A DNA stretch of 64,000 nt, taken from Belnapia mucosa. GTDB lineage: Bacteria; Pseudomonadota; Alphaproteobacteria; Acetobacterales; Acetobacteraceae. Where the stretch lies: positions 434,001 to 498,000 of the forward strand of contig NZ_JAEUXJ010000001.1 of the NCBI RefSeq assembly GCF_016775475.1, written 5' to 3'. A model generated the notes under the pieces. The model made no database searches and was not told where the DNA came from. It was given only the letters and a program-made list of their open reading frames with translations. Position numbers and translations under genes: made by a program. This document shows positions 51,014 through 62,000 of this stretch, in pieces (positions within the stretch are counted from its first letter, which is position 1; each line of letters begins with the position of its first letter).

Positions 51014-51962
51014 TGCCTTCTCCTTGCTGCCACTTGCGCCGGGCGAGGCCGAAATAGCTGAAGAGCGTTGCGAAGACGAGGAAAGGGATCATCGAGACGG
51101 CGATGGCCGCGCCCTCGCCAAGCTGTCCGCCGGGGATGCCGCGCTGGAAGGCGAGCGTCGCCAGCAGATGGGTGGAGTTCACCGGCCCGCCGCGGGTGAT
51201 CGCGTAGACCAGCTGGAAGTCGGTGAAGGTGAAGATGATGCTGAAGGTCATGACGATCGCCAGGATCGGCAGCAGCATCGGGAAGGTGATGAAGCGGAAG
51301 CGCTGCCAGGCGGTGGAGCCGTCGAGCAGCGCCGCCTCGTAGAGCGAGGGCGAGATGGTCTGCAGCCCCGCCAGCAGCGAGATGGCGACGAAGGGGATGC
51401 CGCGCCAGATATTCGCCGCGATCAGCGAGAAGCGCGCCGGCCAGGCGCTGCCGAGGAAGTCGATATTGCTGCTGAGCAGGCCGAGCTTCTCGACCAGCAG
51501 GAAGGAGATGATCGAGAATTGCGGGTCGTAGATCCACCAGAAGGCAATGGCGGAGAGCACCGTCGGAACGATCCAGGGCAGCAGGATGATGGCCCGGAGC
51601 AGCGACTTGAAGGGCAGGTGGTTGTTCAGCAGCAGCGCCAGCCAAAGGCCGAGGGCGAACTTCCCGAAGGTCGCCACGCCCGTGTAGAAGACGCTGTAGA
51701 AGACCGCATTCCACCACAAAGGGTCTTCCAGCAGGTACTGGAAGTTCTCGATCCCCACCCAGTAGCCGCTGCGGCCGATGGTGGTGTCGGTGAAGGCGAG
51801 CCAGATGCCGAGGCCCAGGGGATAGGTGAGAAAGACCAGCAGCAGGCCGGCCGCCGGCAGCAGGCAGGCAAATGCAAGAAAGGGCTTCCAGTCGAACAGC
51901 CGGACCAGCCAATTCGGCTGCTGATTCGGCCGGCTCCAGGTCACGGCGGTGGTGGCGGACAT
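51006..51962 (-). CDS. Carbohydrate ABC transporter permease, MalF/UgpA type
   Basis: 318 residues from MSATTAVTWSRP; a GGAG about 8 bases before it on the minus strand supports this start over the longer frame. Six membrane helices and the EAA loop LYEAALLDGSTAWQRFRFIT followed by FPMLLPILAIVMTFSII. Forms the heterodimeric pore with the MalG-type permease. The gene follows the binding-protein gene by 50 bases. Confidence 0.94.
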   Translation of the reverse strand: MSATTAVTWSRPNQQPNWLVRLFDWKPFLAFACLLPAAGLLLVFLTYPLGLGIWLAFTDTTIGRSGYWVGIENFQYLLEDPLWWNAVFYSVFYTGVATFGKFALGLWLALLLNNHLPFKSLLRAIILLPWIVPTVLSAIAFWWIYDPQFSIISFLLVEKLGLLSSNIDFLGSAWPARFSLIAANIWRGIPFVAISLLAGLQTISPSLYEAALLDGSTAWQRFRFITFPMLLPILAIVMTFSIIFTFTDFQLVYAITRGGPVNSTHLLATLAFQRGIPGGQLGEGAAIAVSMIPFLVFATLFSYFGLARRKWQQGEGND

Positions 51963-52012
51963 GCTTGGCTCCCCGATCGGGGGCGGCGCCGCGGGGGCGC
52001 CGCCCGCGCGGC

Positions 52013-53341
52013 TCAGCGGCGGAAGTAGCGGCGGGCGCGGCGCTCGGCCTCGCGTGCCGCGGCTTCGGGCGTCGCCTGGCCGGAGGCAACGGCGGCGCAC
52101 ATCTGCACCATCACGTAATCGGCCGTCGCGGCGCCCGTCGCCTCGGAAAGCGGGCCCTTATAGCCGTTGTAGAAGGTGCTGCGCATGGTGTTCCTGAACA
52201 GCGCCACCTTCGGGTCGCTGGTCCAGACCGCGCTGGCGTCGTAATTCGCCAGCGGATGCGCCCAGTATCCGAGGTTCGCGTTCAACCAGGGATCGTACTG
52301 CTCCCGCTCCAGCATGAATTGCAGGAAGGCTTTGGAGGCGTTGGGGTAACGGCTGTGCTTGAACACCATGGCGTTCAGCGTCAGCCCCGCCATGGGCGAA
52401 GCGCTCAGAACGCCTTTCGGCAACTCCTGATGCTCGGTGTCCTGAGCGATGGGCGCCGTCGCCGGGTCGTTCTTGATGCTGAAATAGAGCGAGACACCAT
52501 TCGCCGTCATCCAGCATTCGCTCGCGGCATAGGCGCGGTTGTTGCTGATATCACCCCAGGAGAGCGTGCCCGGCACGAAGGTCGGGTATAGCTCCTTCAG
52601 GTAGTTCAGGGCGTTGATCGTTTCCTTGCTGTTGATCGCGACCTTGCCTTCCTCGTCCACGAGGAAGCCGCCATGCGACCAGATCAGCCAGTTGGCGAAG
52701 CCGTTGCCGTCACCGACCGCATTGCCGAGGGCGAAGCCGGCCGGCTTGTTCGCCGCCTTCAGCTTCTTGCAAAGGTCGAGATAACTGGCATGGTCATCGG
52801 GGATTCGGTCGAAGCCGGCGGCGCTGACGGCCGACTTGCGGTAGACGGTCGGGCCCGCCGTCGCGCCGAAGGGCAGGCCGATCCAGGAGTTGGTGCCGTG
52901 CTTCTTGCCGTAGCGCTCGGCGAGGGCCAGCCAGCCGCCGTAGCGCTTGCCTGCGTATTCGGCGACATCGGTCAGCTCAACCAGCTTGTCCTGGTAGATA
53001 TGCGGCGCGTCGCCGAAGCCGATGATCATGTCGGGCCCGGCGCCGGTATTGGCCGTCACTGCGGTCTGCTGCGTGATGTCCTCCCAGCCGACGAAATCGA
53101 CGCGGACCTGCACGCCGGTCTTCTGGGTGAATTTCGCCGCATTGGCGCGGAACACCTCCTCATCCGGCTGGACGAAGCGGACCGGGCGCAGCATCCGCAG
53201 CGTGGCGCCGCTCTCGATCTGCAGGCGCGGCTCCGGCGCATCCGCGGCCTGGATCTGCGACTGGGCCGAGGCGCTGAAGGCGGAGAGGGCGGCGGCGGAA
53301 AGGCCGAGCTTCAGGGCGGCGCGCCGTTGGATAATGTGCAT
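52013..53341 (-). CDS. Extracellular carbohydrate-binding protein (SBP family 1)
   Basis: 442 residues with an export signal of Tat-like look: paired arginines then ALKLGLSAAALSAFSASAQS. The mature protein has the family 1 pattern: VRFVQPDEEVFRANAAKFTQ, GAGPDMIIGFGDAPHIYQDK, GLPFGATAGPTVYRKSAV and LQFMLEREQYDPWL. It collects the sugar or polyol for the two permeases. The ATPase gene precedes it by 28 bases and the permease genes follow; together they make a complete importer. Confidence 0.94.
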   Translation of the reverse strand: MHIIQRRAALKLGLSAAALSAFSASAQSQIQAADAPEPRLQIESGATLRMLRPVRFVQPDEEVFRANAAKFTQKTGVQVRVDFVGWEDITQQTAVTANTGAGPDMIIGFGDAPHIYQDKLVELTDVAEYAGKRYGGWLALAERYGKKHGTNSWIGLPFGATAGPTVYRKSAVSAAGFDRIPDDHASYLDLCKKLKAANKPAGFALGNAVGDGNGFANWLIWSHGGFLVDEEGKVAINSKETINALNYLKELYPTFVPGTLSWGDISNNRAYAASECWMTANGVSLYFSIKNDPATAPIAQDTEHQELPKGVLSASPMAGLTLNAMVFKHSRYPNASKAFLQFMLEREQYDPWLNANLGYWAHPLANYDASAVWTSDPKVALFRNTMRSTFYNGYKGPLSEATGAATADYVMVQMCAAVASGQATPEAAAREAERRARRYFRR

Positions 53342-53369
53342 TCTTCTGTTTCCCCCGGTTGTTTATGGT

Positions 53370-54419
<1,050 letters not shown>

Positions 54420-54453
54420 TGGTCCTCCCTGATGGACGCGGCTTGTTTATCGT

Positions 54454-56079
54454 TCAGGCGAAGCGGGAGACCTGCGTCTCCTTGGAGGTGATGAATTCCA
54501 GCAGCACGGGAATGCCCTGCTGCGTCTTCTCGATGCCGCGCCGGATGGCCGGGATGATCTCCGAAGGCTCGGTCACCCGCTCGCCATGGCCGCCGAAGGC
54601 GCGGGCCATGGCGGCATAGTCGCCGGAGATGTCGGTGCTGCGGTATTTCTCCGTGCTGACCGGCATCACCTTCAGCTCGATCGCCATGGAGAAGTTGTTC
54701 AGCAGCACGGACATGATCGGGATGCGCTCGCGCACGCAGGTCTCGAAATCCATCCCCGTGAAGCCGATCGCGGCATCGCCCCAGACATTGATGCAAAGCT
54801 TCTCCGGCGCCGCCAGCTTCGCCCCCATGGCGAGGCCGAGCCCGTAGCCGAGCTGCGTCGTCTTGCCCCAGCCGAGATAGGAGAGGGGGGTAGTGGACTT
54901 CCAGAAGGGCGAGAGCTGGTCGCGCGGGCTGCCGGCGTCATGGGTGATGATCGTGTTGTCGCGGTCCACCGTGTGCTGGAGGTCCCAGAGCACCCGATAG
55001 GGGTTCAGTGGCGCGTCGTTATGCGTGAGCTTCGGCATCCATTCGGCGAGCCAGGGCTCGCGAATGGACTGGATTTCGGCGGCAACCGCAACCTGGTCGC
55101 GCGGCGCATGGCCGGCGAGCTCGGCGAGCAGCGCATCCAGGGTCAGCGCGGCATCGCCGATGAGGCCGATCTCCGCCCGGACATCCTTGTTCAGATGCAT
55201 CGGGTCCAACGTCGCATGGATGATGCGCGGGCCCTTCGGCATGCGGACGCCGAAATTGGTCTCGGTGAAGGAGCAGCCGATGCCGAGGATCACATCCGCC
55301 TGGTCGAGGAAGTGCCGCACCGGCCTCGGCATGGCGAGGCCGCCGGAGCCGAGGCTCAAAGGATGGTCCTCGTTGAAGGAGGACTTGCCGCCGAGGCTGG
55401 TCGTCACCGGCGCTGCCAGTAGTTCGGCAAGGGCCTTGAGCTGCGGCCAGGCCTGGGCCCAATGGACGCCGGTGCCGGCATAGATCACCGGCCGCTTCGC
55501 ATCCGCCAGCATCCGTGCCGCGCGCTTCACATCCGCTGGATCGGGCCCGTAGCGCGTCGCCATCACCGGCTGGTAGTCGAGCGGCTCCGGCACCTCCTCA
55601 TTCCACATATCGGTCGGAATCTCGACCAGCACCGGCCCGCCGCGGCCGTTGCGCAGCCGGGTGAAGGCGCGGCGGAGGATGTTCGGCACCTCGGCGGCGA
55701 GGGTGATCGGCTCGGCGCTCTTGGTGATGCCGCGCATCGCGCTGGTCGAGTTGAAGTTCGGGTCCACATGGGCAATGCGGCGCGGATAGCCCATCGGCAG
55801 GACGAGGATGGGCACGCTCTCGCCGTAGGCCTGGGCGACGCCGCCATAGGCATTCTCGCTGCCCGGCCCGTGTTGCATGCAGAAGGCGCCGAGCTTGCGG
55901 CCCGAGGTGACGCGGGAGATCGCATCGGCCATGTGCAGGCCGATCCGCTCCTGCCGGACCATCACCGGGCGGATATCGCGCGCCGCGGCATGCTCGATCA
56001 GGTGGTTCACCGGATAGCCCGTGAGGATCTCGATCCCCTCGCGCTTCATAATCTCCGCGATTGCGTCGCCGAGTTTCAT
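54454..56079 (-). CDS. Thiamine diphosphate-dependent enzyme, acetolactate synthase-like
   Basis: 541 residues in the three-domain ThDP order: PYR domain with the catalytic glutamate E44 (VRQERIGLHMADA), a central domain (about 190-330), and a PP domain with the ThDP/Mg motif WGDAAIGFTGMDFETCV ending LLNN. HGPGSENAYGGVAQAYG is also typical of the AHAS/2-keto acid decarboxylase family. No regulatory subunit gene is adjacent, so it is probably not the biosynthetic acetolactate synthase. In this context it may cleave or decarboxylate a keto acid made by the neighbouring dehydratase and dehydrogenases; that is inference. First gene of the importer operon. Confidence 0.92.
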   Translation of the reverse strand: MKLGDAIAEIMKREGIEILTGYPVNHLIEHAAARDIRPVMVRQERIGLHMADAISRVTSGRKLGAFCMQHGPGSENAYGGVAQAYGESVPILVLPMGYPRRIAHVDPNFNSTSAMRGITKSAEPITLAAEVPNILRRAFTRLRNGRGGPVLVEIPTDMWNEEVPEPLDYQPVMATRYGPDPADVKRAARMLADAKRPVIYAGTGVHWAQAWPQLKALAELLAAPVTTSLGGKSSFNEDHPLSLGSGGLAMPRPVRHFLDQADVILGIGCSFTETNFGVRMPKGPRIIHATLDPMHLNKDVRAEIGLIGDAALTLDALLAELAGHAPRDQVAVAAEIQSIREPWLAEWMPKLTHNDAPLNPYRVLWDLQHTVDRDNTIITHDAGSPRDQLSPFWKSTTPLSYLGWGKTTQLGYGLGLAMGAKLAAPEKLCINVWGDAAIGFTGMDFETCVRERIPIMSVLLNNFSMAIELKVMPVSTEKYRSTDISGDYAAMARAFGGHGERVTEPSEIIPAIRRGIEKTQQGIPVLLEFITSKETQVSRFA

Positions 56080-56264
56080 CGCCTTCCTCCCCGATACGGG
56101 CCGTTCGGCCCTTATCGCGGTGCCGGCTTGCGGCTCCGCTTTCGTTTCCGACCTCAGACTAACCCTCGCGGACGGCGCCGCGCAACCGGGCTGGCGGGAT
56201 GGTTTCCGGGCCGGGGAAACACGGCATACTCCCCACCGATCACACCTTCTCCAGGGGGAGCCCT

Positions 56265-56459
56265 ATGCCGCCCGAAATCACCGAAGCCGAATTCGAAGCG
56301 CTGCTCGCCCGCGCCGGCATTCCCCTCAGCCCGGCACAGCGGGCCGGCATCCTGCCGGCGCTGCCCGGCCTCGCCGCGATGCAGGTACTGATCCGCACTC
56401 CGCTGCCCGAGGCCGAGGCGGAGCCGGCCACCACCTTCTCGGCGGAGGCCGGCCAATGA
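56265..56459 (+). CDS. AtzG-like small protein (DUF4089), probable amidase partner
   Basis: 64 residues, predicted mostly helical with a short tail (MPPEITEAEFEALL ... EAEPATTFSAEAG). GGGGGAG lies 4 bases before the ATG. Size, the LARAGIPLSPAQRAGILPAL tract and the closing P-A-T-T-F tract agree with AtzG/DUF4089 proteins, which form GatC-like complexes with amidases such as AtzE. The stop overlaps the amidase ATG by four bases, the expected coupling. Moderately confident because the family match is from memory of its pattern. Confidence 0.78.
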   Translation: MPPEITEAEFEALLARAGIPLSPAQRAGILPALPGLAAMQVLIRTPLPEAEAEPATTFSAEAGQ

Positions 56460-57841
56460 TCCCGAGCATCGCCGAGGCCGCGGCGCTGATCGCCGCCCGC
56501 AAGCTCTCCCCGGTCGAGCTGACCGAGGCCTGCCTGGCGCGGGCGGAACGGCTGGATGGCACGCTGCATGCCTTCATCCGCCTGATGCCGGAGGAGGCGC
56601 GTGCGGCGGCGCGGGCGGCCGAGGCGCGCATCATGAAGGAGGGCCCGCGCGGGCCGCTCGACGGCATCCCCTTCGCTCATAAGGACATCTACGGCACGGC
56701 CGGCATCCCGACCACGGGCCATTCCCGGGTATTGCAGGACCATGTGCCGTCCGCCGATGCCACCACCGTGGCGAAGCTGGCGGCCGCCGGGGTGGTGATG
56801 CTCGGCAAGCTGGCGACGCATGAATTCGCTTTCGGTGGACCGAGCTTCGACCTGCCCTGGCCGCCGGCCCGCAATCCCTGGAATCCGGACCACTTCACCG
56901 CCGGCTCCTCCTCCGGCACCGGCGCTGCCGTTGCCTCGGGGATGGTGCTGGGCGGGACTGGGTCGGATACCGGCGGCTCGATCCGCGGCCCGGCGGCGCT
57001 GTGCGGCATCACCGGCATCAAGCCGACCTATGGCCTCTGCTCCCGCGCCGGCATCCTGCCGCTCGCCCAGAGCCTCGACCATGCCGGGCCGATGGCCTGG
57101 ACCGTGGAGGACTGCGCCATCCTCCTCCAGGCCATGGCCGGCCATGATGCGGCCGACCCGGCCAGCGCCAACCGGTCGGTGCCGGATTTCCGTGCCGGCC
57201 TCGGCCGCGGCGTGAAGGGGCTGCGAATCGGCCTGGTCCGACATTTCCATGAGACGGACAATCCGGTCAGCCCGGCGACGCTGGCCGGCATCAACGCCGC
57301 CGCCGAATTCTTCCGTGCCGAGGGGGCGGAAGTGAGGGAGATCACGCTGCCCTCGCTCGCTGCCTTCAATGCCTGCGGCTGGATCATCCTCCTCGCCGAG
57401 GCTTTCGCCGTGCATGAGACCTGGATGCGCCGCGACCCCAACCTCTATGGCGAGCTGATGCGGGACCGGCTGGTCCTGGGCGGCCTGCTTTCCGGCGCCG
57501 ACTACCTCCAGGCGCAGAAGCAGCGCCGGGCGCTGATCGCCGCGACCGAGGCGGCCATGGCTGATTGCGACCTGCTGCTGACCGCCGCCCAGCCGGGTGA
57601 GGCGCCGCGGATCGAGGCCGTGCCGAAATGGGCCTTCCTCGAGAAGCCCAATTTCACCATTCCCTTCAACGTCACCGGCTGGCCCGGCATCACCGTCCCG
57701 ACCGGCTTCGGCGAGGGCGGGCTGCCGGTCGCCATGCAACTGGTCGGCAAGCCCTTTGCCGAGCCGCTGCTGTTTCAGGCGGCGGATGCCTATGAAAAGG
57801 CGCATGCCTGGCGCGCGACGCGTCCCGCCCTGGCCGCCTGA
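56456..57841 (+). CDS. Amidase (amidase-signature family, AtzE/GatA-like)
   Basis: 461 residues from MIPSIAEAAALIAAR, coupled to the AtzG-like gene. The Ser-cisSer-Lys triad is K76 (FAHKDIYGTAG), S152 (GSSSGTGAAVASG) and nucleophile S175 (GSDTGGSIRGPAAL), all in the standard context. It hydrolyses an amide to acid and ammonia; the substrate is unknown. Compared with GatA there is no GatB nearby, so it is not the tRNA amidotransferase. The region between the TPP gene and this pair (56080-56264) is 185 bases and holds nothing I can name. Confidence 0.94.
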   Translation: MIPSIAEAAALIAARKLSPVELTEACLARAERLDGTLHAFIRLMPEEARAAARAAEARIMKEGPRGPLDGIPFAHKDIYGTAGIPTTGHSRVLQDHVPSADATTVAKLAAAGVVMLGKLATHEFAFGGPSFDLPWPPARNPWNPDHFTAGSSSGTGAAVASGMVLGGTGSDTGGSIRGPAALCGITGIKPTYGLCSRAGILPLAQSLDHAGPMAWTVEDCAILLQAMAGHDAADPASANRSVPDFRAGLGRGVKGLRIGLVRHFHETDNPVSPATLAGINAAAEFFRAEGAEVREITLPSLAAFNACGWIILLAEAFAVHETWMRRDPNLYGELMRDRLVLGGLLSGADYLQAQKQRRALIAATEAAMADCDLLLTAAQPGEAPRIEAVPKWAFLEKPNFTIPFNVTGWPGITVPTGFGEGGLPVAMQLVGKPFAEPLLFQAADAYEKAHAWRATRPALAA

Positions 57842-57848
57842 ACAGCTG

Positions 57849-58400
57849 ATGGTCGGGGCGGAAGGCGAGTGGGAGGGCTGGATGGCAGCGGCGCAGGCCG
57901 GCGACGCCGCCGCCTATGACCGCCTGCTGCGCGCCGCCCTGCCGCTGCTGCGCGCCGTCGCCCGCCGCCGCATCATCAACGCGGCCGAGGCGGAGGATGC
58001 GGTGCAGGATGCGCTGCTGACCATCCACCGGCTCCGCCACAGCTATGAGCCGGCGCGGCCGATCCGCCCCTGGCTGGTCGCCATCTGCGAGCGCCGGGCG
58101 ATCGACCGGCTGCGGCGGCAATCCCGCCGTGGCGGCCGCGAATCACCAATCGAGGATTGGCATGAAACCTTGGCAACCCCTGGAGCGAACCAGGGGGAGG
58201 AGAGGGTGGCATCGGCCGAATTGCGCGCCGCCGTCGCCGAACTCAGCGAGGCCCAGCGCACCGCGCTCGGCCTGGCGAAATTGGAGGGCCTGTCGCTGGC
58301 CGAGGCCAGCGCCCGGTCCGGCATGTCGGTCGGCGCGCTGAAGGTGGCGACCCATCGGGCGGTGAAGGCGCTGCGGCGGCGCCTGGGCGCGGAGGATTAG
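57849..58400 (+). CDS. ECF sigma factor, NrsF-paired group
   Basis: 183 residues. Region 2 includes RDAVQ-like AEDAVQDALLTIHRLRHSYE and PWLVAICERRAIDRLRRQSR; region 4 has LSLAEASARSGMSVGALKVA followed by RAVKALRRRL. The W-x-x-x-M-A-A-A-Q-A-G-D-A-A-A-Y start region favours the ATG at 57849; a later ATG at 57882 has a better ribosome-binding site (GGAGG). These sigma factors serve envelope or heavy-metal/oxidative stress in Caulobacter (SigF). The anti-sigma gene begins directly after the stop. Confidence 0.92.
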   Translation: MVGAEGEWEGWMAAAQAGDAAAYDRLLRAALPLLRAVARRRIINAAEAEDAVQDALLTIHRLRHSYEPARPIRPWLVAICERRAIDRLRRQSRRGGRESPIEDWHETLATPGANQGEERVASAELRAAVAELSEAQRTALGLAKLEGLSLAEASARSGMSVGALKVATHRAVKALRRRLGAED

Positions 58401-59060
58401 GTGCGGACCGAGGACTTCATCGGCCAATTGGCGGGCGGCTTGCGCCCGGTGCGGCGGATGGCCCCGCCGGGCCGGCAGGCGGCGCTCTGGCTCGGCCTCG
58501 CCGCCGGGGCGGTCGGGCTGGCGGTGCTGGCGCATGGGCTGCGGCACGACCTGCAGGAGCGGATGCTGATGCCGCAGGAGGTCGCGCAATGGGTGGCCTC
58601 GGTCCTGGCCGGTGGCGGCTCGGCGCTGGCCGCGGCGATGCTGGCGCGGCCGGACCGATCCTGGCGCTGGGCTCTGCTGCCGGTGCCGGCGCTGCTGGTC
58701 TGGTTCGTCAGCCTGGGCTGGGGGTGCCTCGCCGATCTCGCCAGGCTCGGCCCGATGGAGGGGCAGCTGGGCACCAGCTGGGGGTGCCTGCGCTTCATCC
58801 TGGCCATGGGGCTACCCCTGGCCGCGGCGCAGTTCTGGCTGCTGCGCCATGCCGGGCCGGTGCGGCCCGGGCCGGTGCTGCTGCTGGGTGGCCTCGCCTC
58901 GGCCGCGCTCTGCTCGGCTGGGCTGAGCCTGTTCCATCACCTCGACGCCGCAGTGATGATCCTGCTCTGGCATGGGGGGGCGATGGCCCTGCTGGTCGTC
59001 GCCGGCTGGCTGCTCGGCCGGCCATTCCTGGCCAGCCGGGCGGGTAGGGATCAGGCGTAG
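58401..59060 (+). CDS. NrsF-type (DUF1109) membrane anti-sigma factor
   Basis: 219 residues starting with GTG right after the sigma-factor stop; GGAGG sits 5 bases before it. Six membrane helices. The N-terminal DFIGQLAGGLRPVRRMAPPGR and the two periplasmic-side cysteine contexts GWGCLADL and TSWGCLRFI fit NrsF, where conserved cysteines sense metal stress. It would hold the ECF sigma factor at the membrane until the signal arrives. The last 10 bases overlap the convergent giant-protein gene. Confidence 0.9.
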   Translation: MRTEDFIGQLAGGLRPVRRMAPPGRQAALWLGLAAGAVGLAVLAHGLRHDLQERMLMPQEVAQWVASVLAGGGSALAAAMLARPDRSWRWALLPVPALLVWFVSLGWGCLADLARLGPMEGQLGTSWGCLRFILAMGLPLAAAQFWLLRHAGPVRPGPVLLLGGLASAALCSAGLSLFHHLDAAVMILLWHGGAMALLVVAGWLLGRPFLASRAGRDQA

Positions 59061-62000
59061 AGGAAGTCGCTGGCCGTCAGGGAGGCATTGGCCACCCCGA
59101 CCAGGGTGACGGCCCCATTGGCACCGAGATCGATCACGCTGGACCCGTTCACTTCCGCCAGATGCGCCTCGACATCGGCGAAGTCGGCGAAGCCCAGGCC
59201 CTTCAGCAGGATGCGATCGGCGCCGGCGGTGAAGTCACCGACCACGTCGAAACCGAGGCCCCGGCCGAAGACGAACAGGTCGGCCCCGGTGCCGCCGAAC
59301 AGCACATCGCTGCCAACGCCGCCATCGAGCGTATCATTGCCCTCCTTGCCCAGCAGCCAGTTGTCGGCGTCACTGCCGGTGAGCTGGTTGTCGAGCGTGT
59401 TGCCGGTGCCGAGCCTGATGCTGCCGCGCAGCACCAGATTTTCCAGCGTGGTGTTGAGGGTGTAGGAAACGAAGCTGCCCTGGACGATCACCGTATCCGT
59501 CCCGGCCCCCGCAACCTCGATCACCAGATCGCCGGCATCGTCCACCACATAGGTGTCGTCGCCGGCGCCGCCGAGCATGACATCGCCGCCCGTCCCGCCA
59601 TCGAGCGTGTCGTTGCCCAAGCCGCCCAGCAGCTTGTCGTTGCCGCCATTGCCCGCGAGGTTGTCATTCCCCTCGAGGCCCTTGAGCATATTGACCCCGC
59701 CATTGCCGACCAGGACATTGTCCGAGGCATTGCCGGTGCCGTCGAGATCGCCTGCCCCGATGGAGAGGATCAGGTTCTCGACATTATCCGCCAGCGTCAG
59801 GCTGAAGCCGGCCACCACCATGTCATGGCCGCCATTCGCCTGCTCGACGATCGTCTCGGCGGCGCTGTTCAGATAGTAGAGGTCGTCGCCGGTGCCGCCG
59901 TAATAGAGATCGGTGCCGCCATTGCCGATCATGGTCGTGTTGCCGGCGCCGCCATGGAAGGTGTCGTTCCCGGTGCCGCCGATCAGCAGATTATCCCCGG
60001 CGCCGGCCCAGAAGGTCGTCGCGGCGGAGGAGCCCACGGCGATGTCGTCGCCCTGGGTGCCGGTGTAGCTGGTGACGGCGGTGGTCAGCAGCGTCGGCGG
60101 CAGCGGCGCCCAATGGCCATAGGCACCAGGAGCGCTGTTCTGGCCGGCGAAATAGGCCAGGTGCTCCTGCGGGACCGGCTGGTTGAAGACCAGCGCGTCA
60201 TTGCCGCCGAAATACAGGACGGTGAAGCCGTTATAGCTCCCGACCGCCACCGGCGCGGCATAGCCGTAGATCTGCAGGTTGTCGCCCTCGGCGGGATGGA
60301 AATTCTCCACCCATTGGACCCCGTCTCCCTTCTGGAAGATGACGGTATTCGCCCCACCGCCGAGCTTCAGGTGGTCGCCGATGACCAGGCTGGTGATGGC
60401 GCCATCGGCATAGGTGACGCTGCCGTCATTGCTGCCGCCGACGATCGTGCCATTGCCATTGAGCTCGTCATTGCCGGCCCCGCCGACCATTAGGGCGAGG
60501 CTGCTATTGCCCTCGATGATATCGGCCGAGGGGCCGCCGACCAGGATATCGAAGCCGGCCAGCCCATGCGGGGCCGAGGCACCGACGCTGCCGAGGCCCT
60601 GCATGTTGTTGGTGCCGCAGCCACCGATGATGATGTCGTTGCCGCTGGTGCCCTCGAAGACATTGTTGCCGGCACCGCCGACCAGCACGCTGCCGCCGAG
60701 CTGGGCGCCGTTGGAGCCGCCATGCTCCAGATTGTTGCCGCGTCCGCCGATGATGTACTGCCCGGCCTGGTTGCTGCTGGCGGTAAGGCCGCCGAGGCCG
60801 CCCACCACATAGCTGCCCGGCGCGTTCAGATTGACCTGACCGGCACCCTCGAAGGCGATATTGACGGCGGTGTTCGCATCATAGGCCCAGGGCGAGGTCA
60901 GCACCGTCGCCGGCTGGTCGAAGATGGTGCCGGTGAGGTGGCTGAGCCCGGCATCGACATAGGTGAAGGCATCGCCGCTCACCGTTGCCATGCTGGCGCT
61001 GAGGCCGTCCGCGCCGACGCCGGCGGCGAACTGTGTTCCGGCCGGGGCGATGAATTCCACCCTATAGGTGCCGGGGACCAGGTTCTCGAACAGGTAGGTG
61101 CCATCGCTGCGGGTGGTGGTGGTCGCCACCACATGGCCGTTCACGTCCAGCAGCTCGACCGTCACGCCGGCGAAGACCGCATCCGGGCGCTTGTAGTCGC
61201 AGATGCCGGGCGGCAGCACGAGCGAGACGGTGCCGCCGATCTTCGGCGGGATATAGAGCCCGGCATCATGCGTGCGGTCGGTCTCGCCGCTGCCGATGGC
61301 GAAGCTGGCGCCAAGGCCCGCGGCATTCGCGTCGCTGTCGGTCGCCGTCGTGCCGGCGCCGCTGCGGGTGAAGACATAACCCGCCGGGGCCGTGAAGATC
61401 TCGTGATAGGTGCCGGGCAGGAGGTTGGTGAAGAGGTAGTTCCCGTCCGCATCCGTCTCCTGGCTGACGGTCGCGCCGGTAAGGTCGTTCACCAGGGTGA
61501 CGAGGACATGGGCGAGGCCGGGCTCACCCAAATCCTGCACGCCATTGCCGTTCACATCCACCCAGGCGCGGTCGCCGATGGTGACCGGCTGGTAGAGACC
61601 GGCATCGACGCTGTTGTCGGTCTGGCCGGAGACCAGGGTATGGGTGCCGGTGATGCCGGTCAGCGGGCTCGCATCGCTATCGGCCGCGTCATCCAGGCCG
61701 CGATCGGCAAGGGTGATGGCATAGCCGCTGGGCGCGGAGAACTGCACCTTGTACTCGCCCGGGACGAGGCCGGCGAAGTGATAGAAGCCGCCGCCTGCGG
61801 TGGTGGTGACGCGGCCGGGGAGGGCATTGCCGCTGCCGTCCAGCAGCGTGACGGTGACGCCGTCGATGCCCTGCTCGCCATTGTCCTGGATGCCGTTGCC
61901 ATTAACATCGAGGAAGACGCGATCGCCGAGGCCGGTCGGCTGGTAAAAGCCGGCATCGACCGTATTGTCCTGGTCGCCCGAGACATAGGTCTTGATCGCC

